A program made the position numbers and the translations under genes. A stretch of DNA of 64,000 nt from Aegicerativicinus sediminis (lineage in GTDB: Bacteria > Bacteroidota > Bacteroidia > Flavobacteriales > Flavobacteriaceae). The stretch lies in the NCBI RefSeq assembly GCF_015476115.1, contig NZ_CP064295.1:3776001-3840000 (forward strand). Direction: 5' to 3'. The notes below the pieces were generated by a model. That model ran no database searches. It was not told the origin of the DNA and was given only the letters and a program-made list of their open reading frames with translations. Below are positions 9,393-19,006 of this stretch, one piece after another (positions within the stretch are counted from its first letter, which is position 1; the number at the start of each line of letters is the position of its first letter).

Positions 9393-10430
9393 TTACTTTA
9401 TATACTGTATATCCTCATGAATTGCGCTTTTGCTATCGAAGAAGCCCTGTTCCTCCATCCACTTATCACTATATATTTTACTCATATAACGTGAACCATG
9501 GTCTGGAAAAATAACCACTACTTTAGCATTTTCTTCAATTGTCCCTTCTTCCTCCAATTGTTTAATGGCCTGCATAGCAGCACCTGAAGTGTAACCAACG
9601 AACAATCCTTCCGTCTTGCAAATTTCTCTAGCCGTATGGGCACTATCTTCGTCTGTAACCTTCACAAATTGATCGATAACATCAAAATCAGTAGCTGTAG
9701 GAATAAGGTTTTTACCTAGACCTTCAATTCGGTAAGGATAAATTTCTTTCTCGTCGAATTCACGAGTTTCATGATACTTTTTTAAAACCGAGCCATAGGC
9801 ATCAACACCTATTACTTTGATATTTGGATTTTGTTCCTTTAAAAATTTAGCCGTACCAGAAATAGTTCCACCAGTACCGCTACAAGCAACCAAATGCGTA
9901 ATTTCTCCTTTGGTTTGCTCCCAAATTTCAGGACCTGTAGAGTTATAATGCGCATCAATATTTAATTGATTAAAATATTGATTTATATAAATGGAACCCT
10001 TTATTTCGCTATGTAATCTTTTGGCAACCTGATAATAAGACCTTGGATCGTCTGCACTAACATGTGCGGGACAAACATAGACCTGAGCACCAAGGGCCTT
10101 CAACATATCTATTTTATCAGCCGAAGATTTTGAACTTACCGCAAGGATACATTCGTAACCTTTAATAATGCTAACCATAGCAATACTAAATCCTGTGTTA
10201 CCAGAAGTAGTTTCGATAATTGTATCTCCAGGTTTAAGTATACCTTGTCTTTCAGCTTCTTCAATAATGTGGAGGGCTATTCGGTCTTTTGTGGAGTGAC
10301 CTGGATTAAAAGCTTCAACTTTTGCGTAATAATCGCCTTTGAAATCGGCGGTTATCCTGTTTAATTTAATAAGTGGTGTCTTCCCTACAAGTTCCAACAC
10401 ATTATTAAACACCTGTGCCTGTTGTTTCAT
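9393..10430 (-). CDS. Cysteine synthase-family PLP enzyme; candidate cysteate synthase
   Basis: A 345-residue fold-type II PLP enzyme. It carries the lysine segment [10 protein letters not shown] (probable Schiff-base K48), the substrate loop TTSGNTG (residues 74-80), the phosphate-cradle loop SGTGGTISG (184-192) and [10 protein letters not shown] near residue 288. There is no carboxy-terminal CBS pair. The family replaces the beta-substituent of an activated serine with a sulfur nucleophile. Either O-acetylserine sulfhydrylase or cysteate synthase (O-phosphoserine plus sulfite) is possible. The neighbouring alpha-oxoamine synthase makes a cysteate-forming role in sulfonolipid synthesis attractive, but that remains an inference. 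It is followed by its own terminator. Confidence 0.75.
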   Translation of the reverse strand: MKQQAQVFNNVLELVGKTPLIKLNRITADFKGDYYAKVEAFNPGHSTKDRIALHIIEEAERQGILKPGDTIIETTSGNTGFSIAMVSIIKGYECILAVSSKSSADKIDMLKALGAQVYVCPAHVSADDPRSYYQVAKRLHSEIKGSIYINQYFNQLNIDAHYNSTGPEIWEQTKGEITHLVACSGTGGTISGTAKFLKEQNPNIKVIGVDAYGSVLKKYHETREFDEKEIYPYRIEGLGKNLIPTATDFDVIDQFVKVTDEDSAHTAREICKTEGLFVGYTSGAAMQAIKQLEEEGTIEENAKVVVIFPDHGSRYMSKIYSDKWMEEQGFFDSKSAIHEDIQYIK

Positions 10431-10478
10431 AAATGCTATTTATCGATTACAAAATAATCAATGTAACCTAAAACCTGG

Positions 10479-10486
10479 CAAAAATA
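10479..10486 (-). promoter_or_regulatory. Bacteroidota -7 promoter box
   Basis: TATTTTTG on the minus strand, 48 bp before the ATG at 10430, exact to TAnnTTTG. It lies between the prolyl oligopeptidase stop and the cysteine-synthase-like start. Confidence 0.5.
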
Positions 10487-10501
10487 AGAGTTTTTTTTTA
10501 A

Positions 10502-12565
10502 TTACTTATTAATACCTTCCAAGTCTAATATAAAAGCGAACTCTTCAGCATCCTCCCTAAGAGCTTCAAAGCGTCCTGAAGCCCCACCATGACCCGCTTT
10601 CATGTTAGTTTTCAACAATAATAAATTTTTATCAACCTTCATTTCACGCAATTTTGCCACCCACTTTGCTGGTTCCCAATATTGTACCTGTGAATCGTGT
10701 AAACCAGCTGTTACCAGCATATTCGGATATACTTGAGGCTGTACATTGTCGTATGGAGAATAGGACTTTAAATACCAGTAAAATTTCTCCTCATTTGGGT
10801 TCCCCCATTCATCATATTCTCCCGTCGTAAGTGGAATACTGTCATCTAACATAGTTGTTACCACGTCAACAAAAGGAACCGCAGCCACTACACCATTATA
10901 CAATTCTGGTGCTTCATTGATCACAACACCCATTAACAACCCTCCTGCACTACCTCCCATGGCATATAAATGATTGGAGGAAGTAAAATCATTCTCAATG
11001 AGATGTTTGGAACAATCTATAAAATCGTTAAACGTATTCTTTTTAAAAAGCATCTTCCCATCTTCATACCAAGGTCTACCCAAATATTCACCTCCTCTAA
11101 TATGGGCAATTGCATAAATAAAACCTCTATCCAATAAGCTAAGTCTTACCGTAGAAAAATAGGGATCTATGGTCGAACCATAAGAACCATAAGCATAAAG
11201 CAATAAAGGCGTTTCTTTTCCAACCTTGGTGTCTTTACGGTAAACCATAGAAATTGGCACTAGTTTCCCATCCCTTGCTGATGCCCAAACCCTCTGTGAA
11301 GTATAATTTTTCTTATCAAATTTTCCTCCGAGAACCGGCTGTTCTTTCATCAATTGAGATGATAGAGTTGTCATATTAAAGTCGAAAATAGAACTTGGTG
11401 TAGTTAATGAATTGTATGAAAAACGTAGGATATCCGTATCAAATTCAACATTCGTTGTAGTATAAGCAGTATAGGTTTCGCTTTCAAAAGGCAGATAATA
11501 ATTTTGGCTACCATCCCATGCAGAAACCTTAATTTGGTTTAATCCGTTACTGCGCTCACTAACCACCAAATAGTTCTTAAAAATGTCGATGTCCTCCAAA
11601 AGGGTATCAACTCTATGAGGAATAAGGTCCTCCCAATTCTCTTTAGTGGTTGCCGTTTCTGGCGTTTTCATTAGTTTAAAGTTAAAGGCATCATCAGCAT
11701 TGGTCACCACATAAAAATGATCCTTGTAATGGGATATCGAATATTCTAACCCAGAGATTCTTTCTTGAAACACTCTAAAGGGCTCGTTGGGCTTATCAGC
11801 CTCCAATATCCGGTACTCATTAGTCAAAGTGCTGAAACTCGCAATGACTAGGTATTTGCGAGATTTAGATTTATATACTGTAACGCCAAACGTATCATCA
11901 GACTCAAAAAATACCTGTTCGTCCATTTTAGCATCAGTATGTAACAAATGCTTCATGATACTTTCAGAACGTAGGGTTATTGGGTTCTTCTTGGTGTAAA
12001 ATATTGTGGCATTATCATTTGCCCATGCCGCAGTCCCGGTAGTATTGTCAATGCTGTCCTTTAATATTTCTCCTGTATCAAGATTTTTTACTTTCAAGGT
12101 GTATTCTCGTCTGCCTACCAAATCTAAACCAAAGGCAATCAACTTATTATCCGGACTCACACTTAGGCCTACCATCTTGAAGTAATCATGGCCAATTGCC
12201 ATTTCATTACAATCGAATAACAATTCTTCTGTTGCGGACAATTCTTCCTTTTTTCGAGTATAAATCGGATAATCTTTCCCTATTTCATATTTAACGATAT
12301 ACCAATACCCATTGTACTTGTATGGCACAGATTCATCATCCTCCTTTATCCTAGCTTTCATTTCTTGAAAAAGTTCTTCCTGAAAGCCCTTGGTATGAGC
12401 AGTCATCCCGTCACAATAAGCATTTTCTTTTTCTAAATATTGAATAACCTCGGGGTTTTCACGTTCATTTAGCCAATAATAATTATCAATCCTAAGATCG
12501 TCATGGATTAATAGTTTCTTCGGTATTTTTTTTGCTATTGGAGGTTTAAGCTCGTTATCAATCAT
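10502..12565 (-). CDS. Prolyl oligopeptidase family S9 (oligopeptidase B-like)
   Basis: A 687-residue serine peptidase. The amino-terminal two thirds form the beta-propeller that screens substrates by size, with an amino-terminal YYWLNERENPEV segment typical of S9A. The carboxy-terminal alpha/beta-hydrolase domain has the nucleophile S539 in GGSAGG, the acid D624 in AGLHDSQV and the histidine H659 in KAGHGGASG. The length fits oligopeptidase B (protease II), which cuts short peptides after basic residues. No signal peptide is visible, so it should be cytoplasmic. It is preceded by a TATTTTTG box and looks monocistronic. Confidence 0.92.
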   Translation of the reverse strand: MIDNELKPPIAKKIPKKLLIHDDLRIDNYYWLNERENPEVIQYLEKENAYCDGMTAHTKGFQEELFQEMKARIKEDDESVPYKYNGYWYIVKYEIGKDYPIYTRKKEELSATEELLFDCNEMAIGHDYFKMVGLSVSPDNKLIAFGLDLVGRREYTLKVKNLDTGEILKDSIDNTTGTAAWANDNATIFYTKKNPITLRSESIMKHLLHTDAKMDEQVFFESDDTFGVTVYKSKSRKYLVIASFSTLTNEYRILEADKPNEPFRVFQERISGLEYSISHYKDHFYVVTNADDAFNFKLMKTPETATTKENWEDLIPHRVDTLLEDIDIFKNYLVVSERSNGLNQIKVSAWDGSQNYYLPFESETYTAYTTTNVEFDTDILRFSYNSLTTPSSIFDFNMTTLSSQLMKEQPVLGGKFDKKNYTSQRVWASARDGKLVPISMVYRKDTKVGKETPLLLYAYGSYGSTIDPYFSTVRLSLLDRGFIYAIAHIRGGEYLGRPWYEDGKMLFKKNTFNDFIDCSKHLIENDFTSSNHLYAMGGSAGGLLMGVVINEAPELYNGVVAAVPFVDVVTTMLDDSIPLTTGEYDEWGNPNEEKFYWYLKSYSPYDNVQPQVYPNMLVTAGLHDSQVQYWEPAKWVAKLREMKVDKNLLLLKTNMKAGHGGASGRFEALREDAEEFAFILDLEGINK

Positions 12566-12586
12566 TCTCAGGTATTAAGAAGGCGT

Positions 12587-12594
12587 CAAAAATA
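12587..12594 (-). promoter_or_regulatory. Bacteroidota -7 promoter box
   Basis: TATTTTTG on the minus strand, 21 bp before the oligopeptidase ATG at 12565, an exact match to TAnnTTTG. Confidence 0.5.
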
Positions 12595-12648
12595 CTACTA
12601 ATTATGTGAAATTAACCTTTATTTAAAGGGGTCATAGAAGATCTCCCG

Positions 12649-12656
12649 TAAATTTG
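12649..12656 (+). promoter_or_regulatory. Bacteroidota -7 promoter box
   Basis: TAAATTTG, an exact match to TAnnTTTG, lies 22 bp before the ybaB ATG at 12679 and back to back with the promoter box of the divergent oligopeptidase gene. Confidence 0.5.
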
Positions 12657-12678
12657 CATAAACTGAAAATATAAAATT

Positions 12679-13002
12679 ATGTTTGGAGATATGATGGGTA
12701 TGATGAATAAACTCAAAGAAACCCAACAAAAAGTAGAAAACACCAAAGAACGGCTAAACACAGTTCTTTTGGACGAAGAAAGCAATGGCGGCCTAGTTAA
12801 AGTAACAATTACGGCAAACAGGACTATCAAAAAAATTGAGATTGACAATGAATTATTAGAGGATAAAGAAATGTTGGAAGATTATTTAATTCTAACATTA
12901 AATAAAGCAATTGAAAGGGCTACCTCTATTAATGAGGCTGAACTTGCGGCTGTTGCCAAGGAGGGAATGCCAGATATTCCTGGTATGGATTTATTTAAGT
13001 AA
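12679..13002 (+). CDS. ybaB: YbaB/EbfC nucleoid-associated protein
   Basis: A 107-residue protein with the YbaB/EbfC pattern. A methionine-rich amino-terminal coiled coil ([20 protein letters not shown]) is followed by the beta-sheet core [17 protein letters not shown] and a helical tail ending in a Gly/Met/Pro-rich PGMDLFK. Family members are dimeric DNA-binding proteins that coat the nucleoid, commonly encoded next to dnaX or recR, which are not in this window. The gene is followed after 26 bp by the NlpE/META lipoprotein gene on the same strand, so the two may be co-transcribed. Confidence 0.93.
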   Translation: MFGDMMGMMNKLKETQQKVENTKERLNTVLLDEESNGGLVKVTITANRTIKKIEIDNELLEDKEMLEDYLILTLNKAIERATSINEAELAAVAKEGMPDIPGMDLFK

Positions 13003-13028
13003 AAAATTAACATCAACTATAATTTAAG

Positions 13029-13844
13029 ATGAAACTTAGTAGGTTAAAATTTTCAATTTATGTCTTTGCCCTCGTTTTAGTTGCAAGCTGTAATAAAGCA
13101 AAGGAAGAAAAGCAAGAAGAAGCTTTTGAGGAATCAACTGAAACAACTATTCCATTGGGTGATAATTCACAGGTCTCGTTAGATTGGAATGGAACATATA
13201 ACGGCATCTTACCCTGTTCAGATTGCATTGGCATTCAAACTGAATTAACTATCCACAATGATGGGAAATATGTTTACAAACAAAAGTATTTAGGAAAAGA
13301 TGGAAACATCGCATCAGCAAATGGTTCAATACAGTGGGATAATAGTGGAAGTTACATTACATTAAATGAAGTTGAAGGTTCCCCTCGTTTTTCCGTGCAA
13401 GAAGGGCAAGTGGTAATGGTAGATGGCGAAGGTAATGGTCTCGAAGCTCAGGAAAATGGAGCATATCTACTAATACAGAACAATCTTAGAGGTAGAGATT
13501 TAACAGGAAATTATTGGAAATTATCTGAATTAAATGGTAAAGAAATTACGGAAAATGATTATCAAAATGAACCCTATTTAATCCTTTATACAAGTGGTGA
13601 TAGAGTCTTCGGTAACAGCGGCTGTAACACCTTTAGGGGCGGTTATGAAATGATGGAAGGTAATCGTTTAAAATTTTCTGGTATGGCATCTACCATGATG
13701 GCTTGTGCCAAAGATAAAATTGAATCAGATTTTTTGAAGTTATTAGAAAATGTGGATAATTATGCTATTGCGGGGGATACACTTTCATTGAATAAGGCCC
13801 GAATGGCACCATTGGCAAAATTTGTTTCAGTTAACTTGGAATAA
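13029..13844 (+). CDS. NlpE-META two-domain lipoprotein
   Basis: A 271-residue lipoprotein with a type II signal peptide ending LVASC, so C21 is the likely lipidated residue. Residues about 50-150 form an NlpE-like domain with the C63-x-x-C66 pair in LPCSDCIGIQ; in enterobacteria NlpE senses envelope stress and copper. Residues about 155-265 form a META/HslJ domain (LTGNYWKLSELNGKEI, and GNSGCNTFRGGYE with further cysteines). The fusion is common in Bacteroidota. A surface or outer-membrane stress role is plausible but unproven here. A terminator follows directly. Confidence 0.87.
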   Translation: MKLSRLKFSIYVFALVLVASCNKAKEEKQEEAFEESTETTIPLGDNSQVSLDWNGTYNGILPCSDCIGIQTELTIHNDGKYVYKQKYLGKDGNIASANGSIQWDNSGSYITLNEVEGSPRFSVQEGQVVMVDGEGNGLEAQENGAYLLIQNNLRGRDLTGNYWKLSELNGKEITENDYQNEPYLILYTSGDRVFGNSGCNTFRGGYEMMEGNRLKFSGMASTMMACAKDKIESDFLKLLENVDNYAIAGDTLSLNKARMAPLAKFVSVNLE

Positions 13845-13879
13845 TCTATTTAAATTTTAAATAACAATAATAACCGGTT

Positions 13880-13914
13880 ATGGCCTAAGCAATATTAAGT
13901 TTAGGCCATTTTTT
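13880..13914 (+). terminator. Rho-independent terminator overlapping the end of the convergent gene
   Basis: A 9-bp stem ATGGCCTAA / TTAGGCCAT with a 12-nt loop, followed by TTTTT on the plus strand, ends the NlpE/META transcript. Its 3' arm (13901-13909) is also the last codons and stop of the convergent threonine aldolase gene. Confidence 0.85.
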
Positions 13915-14938
13915 CTTCTAACCCCAAAGAGGACAGAATTTCCAAAAATTCTTCGTGCATTTCTTGGGTATAATCAAGATGGGTTACTATTCTTAATTTC
14001 CCGCTTCCCATACCACTTAAAATAACCCCCAAGCTTTTAAGGGTTTGTAAAAACAATTTTTCATTTTGGGGATCTTTTAAGGTGAAGATGATAATATTAG
14101 TTTCAACAGGCTGCACTTCTTCAATATACTCCAACTGAGTTAATGACTTACCTATTTCTTTTGCACGCCTATGATCTTCCTTTACCCTATCCAAATGATG
14201 GTCTAAAGCAAATAATCCAGCGGCCCCCAAATATCCCACCTGTCTCATACCTCCACCTAAAATTTTTCTAATTCTCAAGGCGTTCTGCATAATCTCTTCA
14301 CCACCAATCAACACAGATCCTATAGGACAACCTAACCCCTTACTTAAACAAACCGAAATGGAGTCGAAAATTTTTCCATAATCTTTAGGACGAGCAGGTG
14401 ACTCCACTAATGCGTTCCAAATTCGAGCTCCATCCAGATGATAGCCTAATTTATGTTCGTCACAAATACTTTTAATCTTTACCAATTCCTCATAATCCCA
14501 ACACGAACCACCTCCCCTATTTGCAGTATTTTCAACCTCAACTAAGGCCGTTAATGGACTATGGTAAAAATCTGGAGGATTAATTGCAGCCTTTACCTGA
14601 TCGGCTGTAAACATACCTCTATGGCCGTTCAATAACTTACAAGAAACACCGCTATTAAAAGAAGCACCACCACCTTCGTAGTTGTAGATATGAGCATCTT
14701 TATCACATATTACTTGGTCGCCTGGATTGGTGTGTAGTTTAATTGCAGTTTGATTTGCCATTGTACCCGTTGGAAAAAACAAGGCTTTCTCCATACCAAA
14801 AATTTCCGCTAAGCGTATTTCCAATTCATTAATCGTTGGGTCTTCCTTGTAAACATCATCCCCAACTTTAGCAGACATCATTGCCTGTAACATCCCTTCT
14901 GTAGGGACGGTAACTGTATCACTTCTTAAATCAATCAT
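13901..14938 (-). CDS. ltaE: Low-specificity L-threonine aldolase
   Basis: A 345-residue fold-type I PLP enzyme that splits threonine or allo-threonine into glycine and acetaldehyde. It opens with the family signature MIDLRSDTVTVPT. It has FFPTGTMANQTA (residues 54-65), HLDGARIWNA (167-176) with the cofactor-binding aspartate, and SVCLSKGLGCPIGS with the Schiff-base lysine K200. The length is normal. The stop codon lies within the stem of the convergent lipoprotein gene's terminator. Its start is 2 bp after the stop of the metalloprotease gene, so the pair is probably one transcript. Confidence 0.92.
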   Translation of the reverse strand: MIDLRSDTVTVPTEGMLQAMMSAKVGDDVYKEDPTINELEIRLAEIFGMEKALFFPTGTMANQTAIKLHTNPGDQVICDKDAHIYNYEGGGASFNSGVSCKLLNGHRGMFTADQVKAAINPPDFYHSPLTALVEVENTANRGGGSCWDYEELVKIKSICDEHKLGYHLDGARIWNALVESPARPKDYGKIFDSISVCLSKGLGCPIGSVLIGGEEIMQNALRIRKILGGGMRQVGYLGAAGLFALDHHLDRVKEDHRRAKEIGKSLTQLEYIEEVQPVETNIIIFTLKDPQNEKLFLQTLKSLGVILSGMGSGKLRIVTHLDYTQEMHEEFLEILSSLGLEEKMA

Positions 14939-14940
14939 AA

Positions 14941-17346
14941 TTAGTTAAAATTACAAAGATCAGTACCTATTGGTGAGCCATCCGGAATTTTAGGAGCTCT
15001 CACCATTTTAAATTTATCTGGGTTTTCCTTAAACTGATCAATAATATGCTTGTAATGCCTTGAATACGATTGTGGTTCAAGATTACCGGTAAGCTTCCGT
15101 TCAACATCCTCCAATGCCGCATAGGCAATCGCATTCACCTGAAAATAAGCCTTGTCATTCACGGCCAGATCCATTATATGATTCAACAAATTCACATTCA
15201 CCATGTGTTGAACCTCCTGCAAATAAGACTCTTTATATTTCTTCTGAAAAGAATTTTCAATTAAAGTTCGTAGCACATCATCTAGTGATAATTGACCACT
15301 CTCAAGAGTTTGCTGTTGAAACAAGCGATTTGCTCTTTCAGGATGCAATAAAAAGTCTAAAGTAAACTCACTTGCCGTGGATGCTGCGCTGAGGGGATCA
15401 AAAGCCACACCTGTTTCACTTTGAAAAGATTCCCTAGTGCGGTTATACCCATACGCACGAGGAGGAAATAGTCTTAATATATTTTCTGGAATTGCCAAAT
15501 GCTCAGGATCTAAGGTTAACAAAATTGCTTCGAGTGCAGATTTCTGATCTTTGGAATCCAATGGCTTCACTATTAGATCACCATCACCTTTTACCGCATA
15601 ATTATAATCTAAGCCCCCAATCATTTTTGTAGTGGCTTCCGCTTGATATCTATGGAAAAAGTATAAGTGTACAAACACATCCTCAAGCATAGAAAAGGGG
15701 TCTCCATTTCGAATATTATCTTTCGAAAAATTAGAAATTGCTATCTTTCTAACTTTTAATAACCTCTTCAATTCTCCACCAGCATTTTTTCCGTTATCCC
15801 ATAAATGGGCATAGGCATGAGCACCTCCAGCAGCACGAGCATCGCTATCAGAGATAAAACGTAAACCATCTGATGATGCCTTATCTAAAATCTTATTTAG
15901 TTCTGCATGTTCATTAGTTCCCTCAACAAAATCTGAATAGGCATAAGCCACGGTAACTTTATCCCATTCTCCTATACCTGTATCATAGGCACCATCAAAA
16001 CTAATTTCCCCTCCTTTTTCTGTAACCATGGGATGTGGGTAATCCATGACTGAAGCTCTATCATTGACACTAGAAGCAAAATTATGTGTGAATCCAAGTG
16101 TATGGCCAACCTCATGGGCACTTAGTTGACGTATTCTTGCCAAGGCCATTTCTAACATTGGCTGATAATTATCATCACGCTCAGCAAATGGTTTGTTCAA
16201 TAAGGCTTGGGCAATTAAAAAATCTTGGCGAATTCTTAAACTTCCAAGGCTTACATGCCCTTTTATAATTTCCCCTGTCCTAGGATCAACAACACTTGCA
16301 CCATAGCTCCATCCTCTTGTGGATCGATGCACCCATTGAATTACATTATATCTACAATCTAAAGGATCGGCTCCTTCTGGTAACATTTTTACCTGAAATG
16401 CATCCTTAAAACCTATAGCTTCATATGCTTGGTTCCACCATTTTGCCCCATCAAGCAAAGCTGACCTTACAGGCTCTGGTGTACCAGGATCTAAATAATA
16501 AACAATAGGCTCTTTTGCCTCACTAACTGCACTATTAGGATTCTTCTTTTCCAAGCGATGACGCGTTATATAACGCTTCATTATTGGGTCATGAACAGGT
16601 GTAGCATAATCCATGAAATTTATAAAAATCATTCCACTGCGCGGATCGAATTCACGAGGTTTGTAACCATCATCTGGAAGTTTCACAAACGAATGGTGCA
16701 TATTAACTGTAATAACATCGTTAGTGGGTGCCACACTCCTTATATTTCTGCCCCTTGCCCTTCCTGAGAAAGTAATAATAGCTTCAAATTCTGAATTCAA
16801 TGGAAAGGATTTGGTCCTGGCAAGTTCTAAAGCACTTTTACTGCCGTCGAGTTTATAATCACCTTCATTTTTATCCTTTAAAATATTTGCAACTCCATGG
16901 GCATCTTGAATTAAAAATGGGGTAAGGTCTATAACAAACCTATCATCCTTTTCATCTTCAATTTTAAATCCAAATAAAACAGATTGGGCAAAGGCTTCCT
17001 CCACGCTATTTTTCTCCATTAAATTAGTTGTAACAGCACGATAATTTTGGTTAGGTTGCACCATTAACAACTTATTCCCTGCTCTCTTAAATTTAACTAT
17101 GCGTTCTTGACCTAATTGACCCCTGTCTAAACCAATATCATTGGAACCAAGCCCTCTAGCAAGTGAATTAACATATAGAAATTCCGAATCTAGTTCCTTA
17201 ACCTCCAGATAAATTTTGTCCTCTTTTTGATCGTAGTAAAAATCAAAATATCCAGAAAATTTTTGAAGACCAGTTTTACCCAAAATTTGGGCATGAAAAA
17301 CTAAAGGGAAAATTAAAAAGCCCGTAATAAGTAGAAATTTCTTCAT
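14941..17346 (-). CDS. Secreted zinc metalloprotease, DUF4953/DUF5117 type
   Basis: An 801-residue exported protein with signal peptide at residues 1-20 (FPLVFHAQ cleavage region). The zinc site is HEVGHTLGFTH with H411, E412, H415 and H421, and a met-turn M434 in ASVMDYP, so it is a metzincin-like peptidase. Upstream lies the substrate-cleft region EPIVYYLDPGTPEPVR, and the long amino-terminal part matches the DUF5118/DUF5117 arrangement of Bacteroidota proteins. The physiological substrate is unknown; periplasmic or secreted protein degradation is the likely role. It is probably co-transcribed with ltaE downstream. The 187-bp region upstream separates it from a divergent operon. Confidence 0.88.
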   Translation of the reverse strand: MKKFLLITGFLIFPLVFHAQILGKTGLQKFSGYFDFYYDQKEDKIYLEVKELDSEFLYVNSLARGLGSNDIGLDRGQLGQERIVKFKRAGNKLLMVQPNQNYRAVTTNLMEKNSVEEAFAQSVLFGFKIEDEKDDRFVIDLTPFLIQDAHGVANILKDKNEGDYKLDGSKSALELARTKSFPLNSEFEAIITFSGRARGRNIRSVAPTNDVITVNMHHSFVKLPDDGYKPREFDPRSGMIFINFMDYATPVHDPIMKRYITRHRLEKKNPNSAVSEAKEPIVYYLDPGTPEPVRSALLDGAKWWNQAYEAIGFKDAFQVKMLPEGADPLDCRYNVIQWVHRSTRGWSYGASVVDPRTGEIIKGHVSLGSLRIRQDFLIAQALLNKPFAERDDNYQPMLEMALARIRQLSAHEVGHTLGFTHNFASSVNDRASVMDYPHPMVTEKGGEISFDGAYDTGIGEWDKVTVAYAYSDFVEGTNEHAELNKILDKASSDGLRFISDSDARAAGGAHAYAHLWDNGKNAGGELKRLLKVRKIAISNFSKDNIRNGDPFSMLEDVFVHLYFFHRYQAEATTKMIGGLDYNYAVKGDGDLIVKPLDSKDQKSALEAILLTLDPEHLAIPENILRLFPPRAYGYNRTRESFQSETGVAFDPLSAASTASEFTLDFLLHPERANRLFQQQTLESGQLSLDDVLRTLIENSFQKKYKESYLQEVQHMVNVNLLNHIMDLAVNDKAYFQVNAIAYAALEDVERKLTGNLEPQSYSRHYKHIIDQFKENPDKFKMVRAPKIPDGSPIGTDLCNFN

Positions 17347-17533
17347 GATTAAGATATTTCCCTCAAAAATATTGAAATATTAAATCTTATTCACCCTAAT
17401 GGTTATTTTCCTACCTAGATATTGATAAAAATAATTGGCTTTTTTTTTCATAAATACATAAAAACCCTTTATTATTTATAGGATTACTATTTGATTCCTG
17501 TCCCAATATTGTTAAATTCCAAAAAACTTTCTA

Positions 17534-19003
17534 ATGGACGAAAATTCTACAAAAACAATATTCTCGAGTTACCAAACTAACCCAGGAATGTTTGATGAAA
17601 TCTTCGATTCCGATGGTAACGTTAGACCTGCATACCTAAAGTTATTCAGTTTGTATAGCGACCATTCTAGGGATGATTATTTAGAATTGAATAAACGTGC
17701 GAAAGCCTCATTTTTTAATCAGGGAATAACTTTCCAAGTATACAGCGACAAGAAGGCGCAGGAGAAAATTTTTCCATTTGACTTATTTCCGAGAATAATT
17801 GAAGCTTCTGAGTGGGAGGTTCTGGAAAGAGGGGTAATACAGCGTTGTAGAGCATTGAATTTATTCTTACATGACCTCTATCACAACAAAAATATCATAC
17901 GCGACAAGATTGTACCACTAGAACTTATTAGTTCGTCTAGCAATTATCTTCACCAAATGATTGATGTAGACCCGTCTGGAGGGGTGTATAATCATATTTC
18001 AGGAACCGATCTAATAAAACATTCAGACGGTAAATATTATGTGCTTGAAGATAATATACGTTGTCCGTCTGGGGTGAGTTATGTTATATGCAATCGTACT
18101 GCTCTAAAGCGAGCTTTGTTTGGTGTATTCAACCATTACGAAACTCATACCGTGACCGATTATGCAGAAAATTTACTTGATATATTGGAGACGGTTAAAC
18201 CTAAGGGAGTCGATGTCCCTAAAGTTGTGGTCATTACACCAGGGGTTTATAATTCCGCCTATTATGAACACTCCTATCTAGCGAAAGCGATGGGCGTAGA
18301 ATTGGTTGAAGGAAGAGATTTATTTATTGAAAACGACTTTGTCTACGCCAAAACCATTCATGGACCAGAAAAAGTAGATATCATCTACAGAAGAATTGAT
18401 GATTTATTTATAGATCCATTAGAATTTAGACCAGATTCAACCTTGGGGGTTCCAGGATTATTTGCAGCATATAAAAAAGGTAACGTAACACTTGTAAACG
18501 CTCCAGGAACTGGGGTTGCAGACGATAAAGCAGTTTACACTTATGTGCCTGATATCATTAAATATTATCTAGGAGAAGAACCTATATTAAACAATGTTCA
18601 TACCTACCATTGCAGCAGAAAAGATGATTTGAAATATGTTTTGGAAAATATCCCTTCCTTGGTTGTAAAACCGGTTGATGAGGCTGGTGGCTATGGCATT
18701 CATATAGGAAATCGCCTTACCAAGGCAGAAGTTGAATCTGTCAAGAAAATAATCTTAGAGGATCCAAGAAAATATATTGCCCAACCAATAATGTCTTTAT
18801 CGGTACATGCAACATTTATAGAAGATTCACACATGTTTGAACCACGCCATATTGACCTGAGAACATTTACTGTATTGGGCAAGGATAAAGAATTTGTTTT
18901 AAAAGGTGGACTCACAAGAGTGGCACTTAGAAAAGGAAATTTAATAGTAAATTCTTCACAAGGTGGAGGTTCCAAGGATACTTGGGTACTAAAACAAGAA
19001 TAA
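17534..19003 (+). CDS. Circularly permuted type 2 ATP-grasp protein
   Basis: A 489-residue cytoplasmic protein of the DUF404/DUF407 type. Typical segments are FPFDLFPRIIEASEWEVLERG (shown here in part as PRIIEASEWEVLERG), VLEDNIRCPSGVSYV, IYRRIDDLFIDPLEF, NAPGTGVADDKAVYTYVPD and VVKPVDEAGGYGIHIG. These are the permuted ATP-grasp elements that bind ATP and metal, suggesting ATP-dependent carboxylate-amine ligation, possibly peptide bond formation. It is the first gene of a conserved trio with the alpha-E protein (3 bp downstream) and a transglutaminase. The substrate in any organism remains unclear to me. Confidence 0.9.
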   Translation: MDENSTKTIFSSYQTNPGMFDEIFDSDGNVRPAYLKLFSLYSDHSRDDYLELNKRAKASFFNQGITFQVYSDKKAQEKIFPFDLFPRIIEASEWEVLERGVIQRCRALNLFLHDLYHNKNIIRDKIVPLELISSSSNYLHQMIDVDPSGGVYNHISGTDLIKHSDGKYYVLEDNIRCPSGVSYVICNRTALKRALFGVFNHYETHTVTDYAENLLDILETVKPKGVDVPKVVVITPGVYNSAYYEHSYLAKAMGVELVEGRDLFIENDFVYAKTIHGPEKVDIIYRRIDDLFIDPLEFRPDSTLGVPGLFAAYKKGNVTLVNAPGTGVADDKAVYTYVPDIIKYYLGEEPILNNVHTYHCSRKDDLKYVLENIPSLVVKPVDEAGGYGIHIGNRLTKAEVESVKKIILEDPRKYIAQPIMSLSVHATFIEDSHMFEPRHIDLRTFTVLGKDKEFVLKGGLTRVALRKGNLIVNSSQGGGSKDTWVLKQE

Positions 19004-19006
19004 TAG

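Noticed and set aside
12612-12848. Open frame on the minus strand opposite ybaB
   Set aside because: It overlaps the ybaB gene, has no promoter or conserved pattern, and the strongly matched YbaB protein lies on the other strand.
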